Positions 1 to 7,959 of a stretch of 64,000 nt of DNA are shown here, piece after piece. This DNA is from Proteobacteria bacterium UBA2363. Its GTDB lineage: Bacteria > Pseudomonadota > Gammaproteobacteria > Xanthomonadales > UBA2363. Location of the stretch: NCBI GenBank assembly GCA_002344355.1, contig DDTN01000029.1:46379-110378 (forward strand), given 5' to 3'. Under the pieces are notes generated by a model that did no database searches, was not told the DNA's origin, and saw only the letters and a list, made by a program, of their open reading frames with translations. Made by a program: the position numbers and the translations under genes. Each line of letters begins with the position of its first letter. Positions within the stretch are counted from its first letter, which is position 1.

Positions 1-36
1 GGTGCGCGCCTGCCGCTGGCGCTCGAAGAAGTCCAC
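1..36 (-). CDS. M48-family metallopeptidase, N-terminal fragment (cut by window edge)
   Basis: Only the first 12 codons are visible, starting from a GTG at 36. They read V-D-F-F-E-R-Q-R-Q-A-R-T, close to the N-terminus typical of membrane M48 zinc peptidases, which are often encoded directly downstream of lemA. The start lies 33 bases after the lemA stop on the same strand, which fits a lemA-M48 operon. The catalytic HExxH motif would lie outside the window, so function rests on context and a short N-terminal match. Confidence 0.5.
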   Translation of the reverse strand, partial: MDFFERQRQART

Positions 37-69
37 GACCGGACGCGCTCAGGCGGACCGGCGGCCGCC

Positions 70-660
70 TCAGGGCGCGCCGAAGTCGACCCGGACCGCC
101 TTGCGCACCTCGGCCGACTCGACCTCGAGCAGGCTGGCCGGGGTGAACGCGAACATGTTGGCGACCACGCTGCTCGGGAACATCTCGCGGCGGTTGTTGT
201 AGTTCATCACCGCGTCGTTGTAGGCCTGCCGGGCGAACGCCACCTTGTTCTCGGTCGAGGTCAGTTCCTCGCTGAGCTGCATCATGGTCTGGTTGGCCTT
301 CAGGTCCGGGTAGGCCTCGGACAGCGCGAACAGCCGGCCGAGCGCGCCGGTGAGCTGGTTCTCGGCGCCGGACAGCGCCTGCATGGCGCCCGGGTCGCCG
401 GGGTTGGCCTTGGCGCGGTCGAGGCCGCCGACCGCCGAGTTGCGGGCCATGATCACCGCTTCCAGCGCGTCCTTCTCGTGCGCCATGTAGCGCTTGGCGA
501 CCTCGACCAGGTTCGGGATCAGGTCGTGGCGGCGGGTCAGCTGCACGTCGATCTGGGCGAACGCGTTCTTGTACGCGTTGCGCGCCATCACCAGGCCGTT
601 GTAGATGCCGACGGCCCACAGGACCAGACCGACCAGCAGGATCAGGATCAACCAGGACAT
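70..660 (-). CDS. LemA family membrane protein
   Basis: A 196-residue protein with one N-terminal membrane segment (about residues 2-22, rich in Leu, Ile and Val) followed by a long helical domain. The signature is clear: N-A-Y-K-N-A-F-A-Q-I-D-V-Q-L-x-R-R-H-D-L-I-P-N-L-V near residues 30-55, and a later N-x-R-R-E-M-F-P near the C-terminus. LemA proteins are inner-membrane proteins of unsettled biochemical role, often paired with M48 peptidases or TPM-domain proteins. The start at 660 is preceded by AGGGAG about 7 bases upstream. The gene is divergent from the serine hydrolase at 737, with only 76 bases between them. Confidence 0.92.
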   Translation of the reverse strand: MSWLILILLVGLVLWAVGIYNGLVMARNAYKNAFAQIDVQLTRRHDLIPNLVEVAKRYMAHEKDALEAVIMARNSAVGGLDRAKANPGDPGAMQALSGAENQLTGALGRLFALSEAYPDLKANQTMMQLSEELTSTENKVAFARQAYNDAVMNYNNRREMFPSSVVANMFAFTPASLLEVESAEVRKAVRVDFGAP

Positions 661-736
661 GGGCGTACTCCCTAGACGTGGACCCGACGGCTTTTGGCTA
701 TGATGGGGCGCATGTTCGCGCCGGCCGAAGAATAGC

Positions 737-1957
737 ATGCGCCTGACCGCCCTCCTCGTCGCCCTGGCCGCCCTGTCGGCGGCGCAGCCGGCCCGGCCGG
801 CGACCGCCGACCGCGAGCGTGTCGACCTCCTCGCCGCCGACCTGGCCCGCAGCGCCGACGCCCTCGCCACCCTGCCGCAGGTCGCCGGCATCGGCCTGGT
901 CGTCGTCCACGACGGCCGCACCGTCCTCGCCCACGGATCCGGCGTCCGCGACATCGGCAGCGGCGACGCCGTCGACGGCGGGACCGTGTTCCGCGTCGCC
1001 TCCCTGTCCAAGGGCTTCGCCGCCGCGGTCGCCGGCCTGCTGGTCCGCGAGGGCGCGCTGCGCTGGGACATGCTGGTGCAGCCCTGGCTGCCGGGATTCC
1101 AGCTCGCCAACCCCGACGACAGCCAGCGGGTGACGCTGCGCGACATCCTCAGCCACCGCGTCGGCCTGCCGTACAACACCCTGGACCGCCGCCTGGAGGC
1201 CGACGAACCCTACCCGCTGCTGGTCCAGGCGCTGCAGGACATCCCGCTGCGCTGCCCGGTCGGCGACTGCTACGGCTACCAGAACATCGCCTTCAGCCTG
1301 GTCGGCGACATGGTCTTCGCGACCACCGGCGAGTTCTACTCGTTCCAGGTCGAGAAGCGGCTGTTCGCGCCGCTCGGCATGGACACCGCCACCTATGGCC
1401 GCGAGGGACTGGAGGGTTCGGGCAACTGGGCGCGGCCGCACATCCGCGTGCAGAACCGGCTGCAGCCGGTGACCGCCAAGGAGACCTACTACCGGGTGGC
1501 CCCCGCTGCCGGCGTCAATGCCAGCCCCCGCGACCTGGGCCAGTGGCTGCTCGCGCAGATGGGCGGCTTCCCGGACGCGCTGCCCAGGGAGCTGCTCGAC
1601 GAGCTGCACGCGCCGATCGTCGAGACGCCCGGGGAGATCCGCGGCACCGGCTGGCGCCGGCAGCGCCTCAACGCCGCCGCCTACGGCCTGGGCTGGCGGA
1701 TCATGGACTACGCCGGCGAGCGCCTGGTGTTCCACGCCGGGGCGGTGCAGGGCTACCGGGCGATGCTCGGCTTCCTGCCGGACCACGGCTTCGGTTTCGC
1801 GGTGGTCTGGAACAGCGAGGCCGGCCAGCCGGCCGGCCTGCTGCCGGTGGCGCTCGACCGCTTCCTCGGACTGCCCGAGGTGGATTGGCTGGAGCTCAAC
1901 CGCCTGAACGTGCGGCTGCCGCCAAGCGCACAGGCCACCGCCTCCGGCTCGGACTGA
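737..1957 (+). CDS. Exported serine hydrolase, class C beta-lactamase/penicillin-binding-protein fold
   Basis: A 406-residue protein with a short signal peptide (about residues 1-22, ending A-R-P-A). The three active-site motifs of the beta-lactamase/DD-peptidase family are present: S-L-S-K at 89-92 with the nucleophile Ser, Y-Q-N at 181-183, and H-A-G at 333-335. Such proteins act in the periplasm as esterases, D-aminopeptidases or carboxypeptidases; the substrate cannot be read from sequence. A TATGAT hexamer at 699-704 could be its -10 box. A second, unrelated member of the same superfamily with added membrane helices lies at 61963. Confidence 0.88.
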   Translation: MRLTALLVALAALSAAQPARPATADRERVDLLAADLARSADALATLPQVAGIGLVVVHDGRTVLAHGSGVRDIGSGDAVDGGTVFRVASLSKGFAAAVAGLLVREGALRWDMLVQPWLPGFQLANPDDSQRVTLRDILSHRVGLPYNTLDRRLEADEPYPLLVQALQDIPLRCPVGDCYGYQNIAFSLVGDMVFATTGEFYSFQVEKRLFAPLGMDTATYGREGLEGSGNWARPHIRVQNRLQPVTAKETYYRVAPAAGVNASPRDLGQWLLAQMGGFPDALPRELLDELHAPIVETPGEIRGTGWRRQRLNAAAYGLGWRIMDYAGERLVFHAGAVQGYRAMLGFLPDHGFGFAVVWNSEAGQPAGLLPVALDRFLGLPEVDWLELNRLNVRLPPSAQATASGSD

Positions 1958-2062
1958 CCGGGCCGCTCGGACGGGGTCGGCTTCCGGACCTCCGGGACCG
2001 AAGGCCGGGAACCGGGGACCGGGCTTGGGTTGGCGGAGCGCGCCGTGCTCCCCTCTTCCTCC

Positions 2063-2356
2063 GGGAGACCTGATTGGCGTCGTGTCTGAGCCCAGGATGG
2101 GGAACCAGAGGCCAGGATTCGGCGTTGGACGAGCGGAGCGCGCTGTACTCCCCTCTCCCTGTGGGAGAGGGACCGGGGGAGAGGGCCGGGGCTGGCCATG
2201 ATCCGCCTCGTTGCCGGCCCGGCGGCGCGCGCTGGCCGGGGCGGCCCTCTCCCCCGCCCCTCCCCCGCAGGCGGGGGAGGGGAGAAGTGCGGTGCCGCCG
2301 CTAGGGCGAAACGCCGCGTGGCAGCGGGCTGAGACACGACGCCAATCAGGTCTCCC
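2063..2356. repeat. 294-base element bounded by 30-base inverted repeats (MITE-like)
   Basis: The left end at 2063-2092 begins GGGAGACCTGATTGGCGTCG. The right end at 2327-2356 is its reverse complement at 29 of 30 positions. The interior has no protein-coding frame of interest and contains one copy of the REP-like unit. The arrangement resembles a non-autonomous miniature element or a composite REP element. I see no obvious target-site duplication, so mobility is only a possibility. Confidence 0.45.
2081..2226. repeat. REP-like direct repeat, copy A
   Basis: About 146 bases, very similar to 2372-2514. The core is an imperfect hairpin, CTCCCCTCTCCC-TGT-GGGAGAGGG, followed by a G-rich stretch and a conserved GCCGGCCCGGCGGC end. 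Short palindromic intergenic repeats of this look are common in Xanthomonadales and may act in transcript ends or as REPIN-type elements. Confidence 0.6.
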
Positions 2357-2371
2357 TGAGGCCCGTAGCGG

Positions 2372-2514
2372 CGTGTCTCAGCTCAGGATCGGGGACCAAG
2401 GGCCAGGCGGTGTTCGGTGAGCGGACCGCGCTGTGCTCCCCTCTCCCTGTGGGAGAGGGGCCGGGGGAGCGGGCCGGCACTTGCCATGATCTGCATCGTT
2501 GCCGGCCCGGCGGC
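2372..2514. repeat. REP-like direct repeat, copy B
   Basis: The second copy of the unit at 2081-2226 in the same orientation, with scattered substitutions. The hairpin core lies at about 2437-2461. The two copies start 291 bases apart, close to the length of the 294-base inverted-repeat element, so the island could have grown by duplication of one composite unit. Confidence 0.6.
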
Positions 2515-2768
2515 TGCCGCCCCCATCCGCCGACCTTGTCCCGAAAGCGGTGGACGGGACGGGTGACGTGCCGTCGCATCCGCCGCGCCTCCCGCCGAGT
2601 TGTGCGCTGCCTGGCTCATGGACATGGCCGGACTGCGACGCCGGCCCCGGACGCCGGGAACAGCAGGGTCTGGACCAGGGCGCCGTCGACGGAAGACGCC
2701 GCGGCGCCCGGCGCCAGGGGTGCGCGTGCCGACCCGGGTCCGGCGCCGGCGAAGCGGGAAGGCCGACT

Positions 2769-3782
2769 TCAGTCGAGGCGGAAGTCGAAGCGCTGGCGCA
2801 TCCGCGAGGCGACCGGCTCGCCGTTCTCCAGTCGCGGCTCGAAGCGCCACTCCTGGATCGCCCGCTGCGCCGCCTGGTTGAATACCCGGGCGGGACGGGC
2901 GTCGACCACACGGACGTCGCTGACGCTGCCGTCGCGGCCGATGGTGAACTCGACCTCGACCCAGCCGTTCTGCCGGCTGCGAGCGGCCTCGCGCGGGTAC
3001 ACCGGGTCGACGCGGCTGAGCAGGCGCGCCTCGCGCACCGCAGGTACCGCCGGCCGCGACGCCGGCGCGGCCGCCGTGGTGGTGGTGGTCGTTGTGGCTG
3101 GGGGCGGCGGGCTGGGCGGCGGCGGGGTCGCAGCTGCCGGCTCGGGCGCCGGCGTGGCACCGGCGGTCGGCGAGATCGTGCTGGCGAGATCGGAGGCCAC
3201 CTCGGTGACCGGCGCGGCCGGCTCCGGCGCCGGCGCCGGCTGGGCGCCCGCGGCGGCGGCCTGGGCCTGCCGCTGCTGCTCCGCCAGTTCGGCTGCCGCG
3301 ACCGCGGCACGGGCGCGCTCGATGCGCTGGCGCAGGTTGACGACGGTGAAGGAATCCGGATTGGTGCGCGCCAGCATGCCGGCGAGGCGCTCGGCCTCGT
3401 CGAGGTCGCCGGCGCCAACCGCCTGGTCGGCGCTGCTCACGGCGATGCCATAGAGATCGTTCAGCGCTTCCCTGGCCGAGATGTTGCCGGACTGCTGGTC
3501 GAGCACGGCAAGATAGTTCTCGTAGGCGTTGTTGCCGGCCGGCGCCACCAGCCGGCTGTCGGCCATGGCGGTACGCGCCTGCGCCAGCAGGGCGTCGACG
3601 GTACTGCCGGTCTCGGCGCCCGTGCCGGCGCCCCGGGTCTCGACCAGGCTGGTGAGCTCGGTGCGGCCGGTGACGATGTAGCGAAGGGCAAGGGCGACGG
3701 CAAGGATGGCGACGATGGCGATCAGCGCGATCAGCATGCCGCGCTGCACGCGGTCGACGACATCCCGTTGTTGCTGGGCCAT
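2769..3782 (-). CDS. TonB-family energy-transducer-like protein
   Basis: A 337-residue protein with one N-terminal membrane helix (about residues 15-35), a periplasmic helical region that may be TPR-like (residues 60-190), a Pro/Ala/Thr-rich linker with a run of threonines (about 225-250), and a C-terminal TonB domain. The TonB domain shows P-x-Y-P-x-x-A, G-W-V-E-V-E-F-T-I and W-R-F-E-P. TonB proteins carry proton-motive energy from the inner membrane to outer-membrane receptors; a TonB-dependent receptor lies at 20117. The helical insert is unusual for classical TonB and no exbB/exbD is adjacent, so it may be a specialised paralog. GGAGGAA lies about 6 bases before the ATG. Confidence 0.8.
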   Translation of the reverse strand: MAQQQRDVVDRVQRGMLIALIAIVAILAVALALRYIVTGRTELTSLVETRGAGTGAETGSTVDALLAQARTAMADSRLVAPAGNNAYENYLAVLDQQSGNISAREALNDLYGIAVSSADQAVGAGDLDEAERLAGMLARTNPDSFTVVNLRQRIERARAAVAAAELAEQQRQAQAAAAGAQPAPAPEPAAPVTEVASDLASTISPTAGATPAPEPAAATPPPPSPPPPATTTTTTTAAAPASRPAVPAVREARLLSRVDPVYPREAARSRQNGWVEVEFTIGRDGSVSDVRVVDARPARVFNQAAQRAIQEWRFEPRLENGEPVASRMRQRFDFRLD

Positions 3783-4030
3783 GGCGGGTTCCTCCCTGGT
3801 CTGCCCAGCCTTTTACCTGCTCGCCCCGGCAACGGCAAGAAAACAACTGTGACGGCGCCCGCCGCCGTGGCGATCCCGGCCGGCGCCGGCGAACCGGCAG
3901 CCCCGGCGGGAGACGCCTGCCCCGGGGCTGACACGCGCACCGCCGGAAGCCCCGGGTGGCGCGGCGACGGGCGCGCCGGGGCCTTCCGGGCGGTGCCGCG
4001 CCGCGGCGCCGGGACCGCCCACGGCCGGCC

Positions 4031-5056
4031 TCAGCGTTCCGCCAGCGGCAGCTCGATGCGGGTCACCAGGTCCTCCTCCGGGGTGTCGGCGGGATCGCTG
4101 ACATAGGTCTGGCGGATCGCACCGCTGCGTTCGCGCCCGATCGCCCGGGCGTGCGCCTCCAGCCGGGCGACGGCGTCCGCCAATCCCGCATAGGCGCCGA
4201 CGTGCTCGCCGACCAGGGCCGGCCCCGCAGGCAGCTGGAGCAGCTCGATCCCGCTGTCGTCGGGCCGCCAGCCGGCGCCGAGCCGGACCGGAAGCGCCGC
4301 CTGGAAGCGCCAGGTGTCGGGGTCCGGCGCCGCCGTCAGCGTCAGCGGCTGGCCGGCGATGTCGAGCGACTGCGCGGCGGCATGTTCGAGCAGGCGCCCG
4401 TACAGGCCGCCGAGCGTCGCCGCGGTCAGGGCAAGATCGTCGACCGGGGCGCTGCCGGCCAGCGCGATCACCTCCAGCCCGCGCATCTGTTCCTCGCGCA
4501 CCGCCAGGTCGGAGACGTCGACCAGCGGGGTGGATTCGAGCAGGGCCTTCAGGGAGGCCAGGCCGCGCTCGTAGTCGGCGCCGACGCCGCGGCCGATGAA
4601 CAGCCCCAGCCAGCGCATCGTCGGCCCGCGAAGATCGCTGCGGAAGCGCCAGGACACGGTGCTGCCGCCGTCCCGCGCGGCGATGTCGAAGCGGGCCAGG
4701 GCCGGCTCGTCGAAACCCTCGAAGGCGACGGCGGTCAGCACCGAGCCGGGCGCCTCGCTTTCCAGGATGCTGAGGTTGCCGACGCCGACCTCGGCGTTGC
4801 CTTGCCAGTGCATGCGCGCGCCGATGCCGGCGGCCGGGCCCTCGAACCGGTAGCTCGCCTGCGGATCGCGCGCCGCCCAGGGCGACCATTCGTTGAACCG
4901 CGAGAGATCGTTGACCAGGGCGTGGACCTGGGCGGGCGGGCGATCGACGTCGATGCTGCGCTCGACCTCGACGTGATCCGGAAGCAGCATGCCCCCGGCC
5001 AGGAACACCACCACCAGGGCCAGCACGATGGCCAGCAGCCACTTGAGCATCCTCAT
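4031..5056 (-). CDS. SRPBCC-fold protein with C-terminal GyrI-like effector-binding domain
   Basis: A 341-residue protein with an N-terminal membrane anchor (about residues 3-27). It is followed by an SRPBCC/polyketide-cyclase-like domain (about 30-175), recognisable from V-E-R-S-I-D-V-D-R-P-P-A-Q-V and F-N-E-W-S-P-W. The last part (about 180-341) resembles the GyrI-like small-molecule-binding domain. Both folds bind hydrophobic or small ligands, but the ligand is unknown. Of two ATGs in frame, the first (5056) is preferred because GGAGG sits 6 bases upstream; the second (5050) would be 12 bases away. Confidence 0.7.
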   Translation of the reverse strand: MRMLKWLLAIVLALVVVFLAGGMLLPDHVEVERSIDVDRPPAQVHALVNDLSRFNEWSPWAARDPQASYRFEGPAAGIGARMHWQGNAEVGVGNLSILESEAPGSVLTAVAFEGFDEPALARFDIAARDGGSTVSWRFRSDLRGPTMRWLGLFIGRGVGADYERGLASLKALLESTPLVDVSDLAVREEQMRGLEVIALAGSAPVDDLALTAATLGGLYGRLLEHAAAQSLDIAGQPLTLTAAPDPDTWRFQAALPVRLGAGWRPDDSGIELLQLPAGPALVGEHVGAYAGLADAVARLEAHARAIGRERSGAIRQTYVSDPADTPEEDLVTRIELPLAER

Positions 5057-5355
5057 CCGACACCTCCCGAAGGTGCGGCAAGTCTAGCCCGGATCCCGGC
5101 CACCCCGGCGGAGCCGGAAACCGATCCGCGGGCGCCGGCCGGCACGCGGCCGCGGTCCCCGGGGACGGAGTGGCCGACGCGTGCGGCGGGCACGGGGCAG
5201 CCGGGTGCGGCGCCGGTCCGGGTGCGGGGGAAGGACCGCCGGTCGGCGCTTGCGCCGGATATCGAGGGGGGGGCTTGCTTGAATGCCCTCCCCGCGCTGG
5301 GCTGTCGCGGGGAGGGTGGCAATGGGCGCGGGCCGGCGTTGCGCCGGCTCGCCTT

Positions 5356-5736
5356 TTACTGCAGGTTGGTGCTCGGCGGCTGCGCGATCGGCTGCGGGAC
5401 CGGGGTCACCGCCGCCTTGCGCGGGGCAGGCTTCTTCTTGGCGGCCGGCTTCTTGGCCGCGGCCTTCTTGGGAGCAGCCTTCTTCGCTGCCGGCTTCTTG
5501 GCAGCAGCCTTCTTCGCTGCCGGCTTCTTGGCAGCCTTCTTCGGGGCGGCCTTCTTGGCCGCCGGCTTCTTGACGGCCTTCTTGGCCGCCTTCTTCGGGG
5601 CAGCCTTCTTGGCGGCCTTCTTGGCCGCCGGCTTCTTGGCGGCGACCTTCTTCGCAGCGACCTTCTTGGCGGCCGGCTTCTTGGCGGCCTTCTTGGCCGC
5701 AGGTTTCTTCGCGGTGGTCTTCTTGGCAGTGGCCAT
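5356..5736 (-). CDS. Histone H1-like, Lys/Ala-rich DNA-binding protein (AlgP/HctB type)
   Basis: A 126-residue protein made almost wholly of K-K-P-A-A-K-K-A-A-type repeats, like eukaryotic histone H1 tails and bacterial AlgP or HctB. It should be strongly basic, unstructured in solution and bind DNA or RNA non-specifically. The last 20 residues (Pro/Gln-rich) leave the repeat pattern. The DNA is itself repetitive, so repeat number may vary between strains. GAGGAG lies about 10 bases before the ATG. The upstream leader is long and less GC-rich than its surroundings, and has a TTGACA-type promoter candidate. Confidence 0.85.
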   Translation of the reverse strand: MATAKKTTAKKPAAKKAAKKPAAKKVAAKKVAAKKPAAKKAAKKAAPKKAAKKAVKKPAAKKAAPKKAAKKPAAKKAAAKKPAAKKAAPKKAAAKKPAAKKKPAPRKAAVTPVPQPIAQPPSTNLQ

Positions 5737-6113
5737 GATGGGTCTTAGCTCCTCGTTAGTGGTTGTGTGTGTTGCCCAGTGAAACTCAAACGCAAAACGC
5801 GCCGACCGGCCGGGACGATGGATCAGACCCGGGCGACCGGAGCGGTCGAAAATCGGAGGGAAGGGTGGCGGCTCGCGGCCTGGTCGCCGCGTCGTGGGTT
5901 CAGGTTTTCGGATCGCTGGAACCGATTCAGCACTTTGTCGATGCTCTTGAGAGCGACGCCGCCGGGGTGCAACCGTGGTTTGCGCAGAAACTAATCACTT
6001 GCCCGCACGGTGTCAATCGTCTAGACGCAAAAAGAGGCAAGGAATTCTCACCGCGATCGGCACCGGCGTCGGCGTCGCGGTCGGCGCGACCCCGGCCACC
6101 GGCGCCGACCCCG
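5737..6113. other. 377-base non-coding leader between gcvH and the histone-like gene
   Basis: This stretch has noticeably more A and T than the rest of the window, mainly at 5930-6060, as expected for the control region of an abundant nucleoid protein. It holds a promoter candidate (5988-6016) and, near the gcvH stop, a 9-base inverted repeat (6079-6087 with 6102-6110) that could form a hairpin after gcvH but has no T-run directly behind it. The leader from the promoter to the histone-like start would be about 240 bases. Confidence 0.55.
5988..6016 (-). promoter_or_regulatory. Sigma-70-type promoter candidate for the histone-like gene
   Basis: On the minus strand a perfect TTGACA (6016-6011) is followed after exactly 17 bases by TAGTTT (5993-5988). 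The -35 is ideal and the -10 is weak (3 of 6). Location in the most AT-rich part of the gap supports it. Confidence 0.45.
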
Positions 6114-6509
6114 TCAGTCGTCTTCGCCGTCGATCAGTTCGGCATAGGCATCCGGGTCGAGCAGGTCCTCGAGCTCGGCCGGATCGGACGGCCGCACGAC
6201 CAGGATCCAGCCCTCGCCGTAGGCGTCCTCGTTGATGGTTTCCGGCTTGTCCGCCAACGCGGCGTTGACCGCGACGACCTCGCCCGACACCGGGCTGTAG
6301 ACGTCGGATGCGGCCTTCACCGACTCGACCACCGCGCAGCCGTTGCCGGCGTCCACGGTGTCGCCGACGCGCGGCAGCTCGACGTAGACCAGGTCGCCGA
6401 GCAGGCCCTGGGCATGGTCGGAGATGCCGATGGTGACCAGGCCCTCGTCGTCGAGACGGGCCCACTCGTGGCTCTTGAGGAACTTCAGATCGCCAGGAAT
6501 CTCGGACAT
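6114..6509 (-). CDS. gcvH: Glycine cleavage system H protein
   Basis: A 131-residue lipoyl-carrier protein that shuttles the aminomethyl group between the P, T and L proteins of the glycine cleavage system. The lipoylation site is clear: V-E-S-V-K-A-A-S-D with Lys65. The family's S-D-H-A-Q-x-x-L-G-D and E-x-Y-G-x-G-W motifs are also present, and the length is normal. It follows gcvT on the same strand after 78 bases, so the two are probably co-transcribed. gcvP is not in the window. Confidence 0.97.
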   Translation of the reverse strand: MSEIPGDLKFLKSHEWARLDDEGLVTIGISDHAQGLLGDLVYVELPRVGDTVDAGNGCAVVESVKAASDVYSPVSGEVVAVNAALADKPETINEDAYGEGWILVVRPSDPAELEDLLDPDAYAELIDGEDD

Positions 6510-6587
6510 GGTTGCGGCTTCCCCGTTGGTGCGCTGGATTCTAGTGAAGCGAACGGCCCGACGCCACGGAGGGTCGGCGGCGCGGAA

Positions 6588-7673
6588 TCAGATGCCCGGC
6601 CGGGCGGCACCGTCGCGGACGAAGGGCGGCTGCACCACCCGTACCGCCAGCTCGCGGCCGCGGACATCGACCCGGACCTGGCCGGGCTCGCCGGCCGGGA
6701 TGCGGGCCAGGGCGATCGACTTGCCGGTGGTCGGCGAGAAGCTGCCCGAGGTCACCTCGCCCTCGCCCTGCCCGGTCAGCACCCGCTGACCGTGGCGCAG
6801 CACGCCGCGCTCGTCGAGCACCAGGCCGACCAGTTGCCGGGGCACGCCGGCGGCGAGCTGGGCGGCCAGCGCAGCGCGGCCGATGAAATCGCGCTCGCCG
6901 GTCATGGCCACGGTCCAGGCCAGGCCCGATTCCAGGGGCGTGGTGGTGCGGTCCATGTCCTGCCCATACAGGTTCATGCCGGCCTCCAGGCGCAGGGTGT
7001 CGCGCGCGCCCAGGCCGCAGGGCGCGACGCCGGCGTCGAGCAGTCCCTGCCAGAAGCCTTCCGCCCGCGCGGCGGGCAGCACCACTTCGTAGCCGTCCTC
7101 GCCGGTGTAGCCGGTGCGGGCGATGAACAGGTCGTCGGACTCGACGAACGCGAAGCGGGCCAGGGCGTCGGCCGCGGTCGCCGCCTCGCCGCCGAGCACG
7201 GCGGCGACCCGGGCCCGGGCGTTGGGGCCCTGGACCGCGACCATGGCCAGCTCCGGACGCTCGCGTACCGCCACGGCGAACTCGCCGGCGTGCCGGTGCA
7301 GCCACTCGAGGTCGGCCTCGCGGGTGGCGGCGTTGACCACCAGCCGGTAATCGGAACCGGCACGCCGGTAGACGATGAGGTCGTCGATCACGCCGCCGGA
7401 CGGATCGAGCATGCAGGTGTAAAGGGCCCGCCCCGGCCCCTTCAGGCGGCCGACGTCGTTGGCCATCAGCCGGCGCAGGAAGTCCCGGCAACCGGCGCCC
7501 TCGAGGTCGACCACGGTCATGTGGGAGACGTCGAACATGCCGCAGTCTCGGCGCACCGCATGGTGCTCGTCGATCTGGGAGCCGTAGTTGATCGGCATGT
7601 CCCAGCCGCCGAAGTCGACCATGCGCGCGCCCAGGCGGCGGTGCGCGTCGTTGAGGGGGGTGGCCTTGGACAT
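6588..7673 (-). CDS. gcvT: Glycine cleavage system aminomethyltransferase (T protein)
   Basis: A 361-residue folate-dependent aminomethyltransferase that releases ammonia from the H-protein-bound intermediate and forms methylenetetrahydrofolate. It shows the family's N-terminal L-x-D-x-H-x-x-L-G-A-R-M-V-D-F-G-G-W and the D-V-S-H-M block. The start at 7673 gives the usual N-terminus M-S-K-A-T-P-L; an upstream ATG 17 codons earlier would add residues not seen in the family. I searched the leader for a glycine riboswitch and saw none. Confidence 0.96.
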   Translation of the reverse strand: MSKATPLNDAHRRLGARMVDFGGWDMPINYGSQIDEHHAVRRDCGMFDVSHMTVVDLEGAGCRDFLRRLMANDVGRLKGPGRALYTCMLDPSGGVIDDLIVYRRAGSDYRLVVNAATREADLEWLHRHAGEFAVAVRERPELAMVAVQGPNARARVAAVLGGEAATAADALARFAFVESDDLFIARTGYTGEDGYEVVLPAARAEGFWQGLLDAGVAPCGLGARDTLRLEAGMNLYGQDMDRTTTPLESGLAWTVAMTGERDFIGRAALAAQLAAGVPRQLVGLVLDERGVLRHGQRVLTGQGEGEVTSGSFSPTTGKSIALARIPAGEPGQVRVDVRGRELAVRVVQPPFVRDGAARPGI

Positions 7674-7747
7674 GGCGGGCTCCTGGTCGGCGGGATCGGG
7701 GGATCGGGGGATCGAGGCGCGCAACTATATAGATGTCCGGTCGCGGA

Positions 7748-7765
7748 CGACCCATCCATGGGTCG
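7748..7765. repeat. Short perfect palindrome with CCATCCATGG core, copy 1
   Basis: CGACCCAT and ATGGGTCG form perfect 8-base arms around a CC centre. It sits upstream of gcvT, 73 bases before copy 2, and shares the CATCCATG core with it. Confidence 0.6.
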
Positions 7766-7836
7766 CCCCGACGCGCGCGCGTCCGGCACGGGTCCGGACG
7801 CCGCTCCGCGGCCCGGGCGCCGCGCGCCCGTCCGCG

Positions 7837-7858
7837 GGCGAGCCATCCATGGCTCGCC
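7837..7858. repeat. Short perfect palindrome with CCATCCATGG core, copy 2
   Basis: GGCGAGCCAT and ATGGCTCGCC form perfect 10-base arms around a CC centre. It is related to copy 1 at 7748-7765, with co-varying outer bases, as expected for a dispersed palindromic repeat family. Confidence 0.6.
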
Positions 7859-7959
7859 GTTCCCCGAACCGGATGATGCCCCAGGGCAACGACGAAGGGT
7901 CTGCCGGGTGGGGACTCGGGGACGGCCTCTGCGCAGCCCGCGCCAACGCGCGCGCGCGG

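Larger units (their letters stand above)
1958..2768. other. 811-base non-coding repeat island
   Basis: No gene is supported between the serine hydrolase stop and the TonB-family gene. The stretch is made of repeats: a 30-base inverted pair (2063-2092 and 2327-2356, 29 of 30 matching) and two direct copies of about 145 bases (2081-2226 and 2372-2514), each with a CTCCC/GGGAG hairpin. A partial third copy lies at about 2009-2062. A further C-run/G-run palindrome lies at about 2248-2286. The right part (2515-2768) holds nothing I recognise. Open frames here are shadows of the high GC content. Confidence 0.7.

Noticed and set aside
3956..5782. A 608-codon plus-strand frame over the SRPBCC and histone-like genes
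   Set aside because: Antisense shadow; its Phe/Ala/Leu-rich end is only the complement of the Lys/Ala repeats.
7674..7959. Possible glycine riboswitch upstream of gcvT
   Set aside because: Neither of the paired conserved aptamer cores is visible; only palindromes and GC-rich sequence are present.
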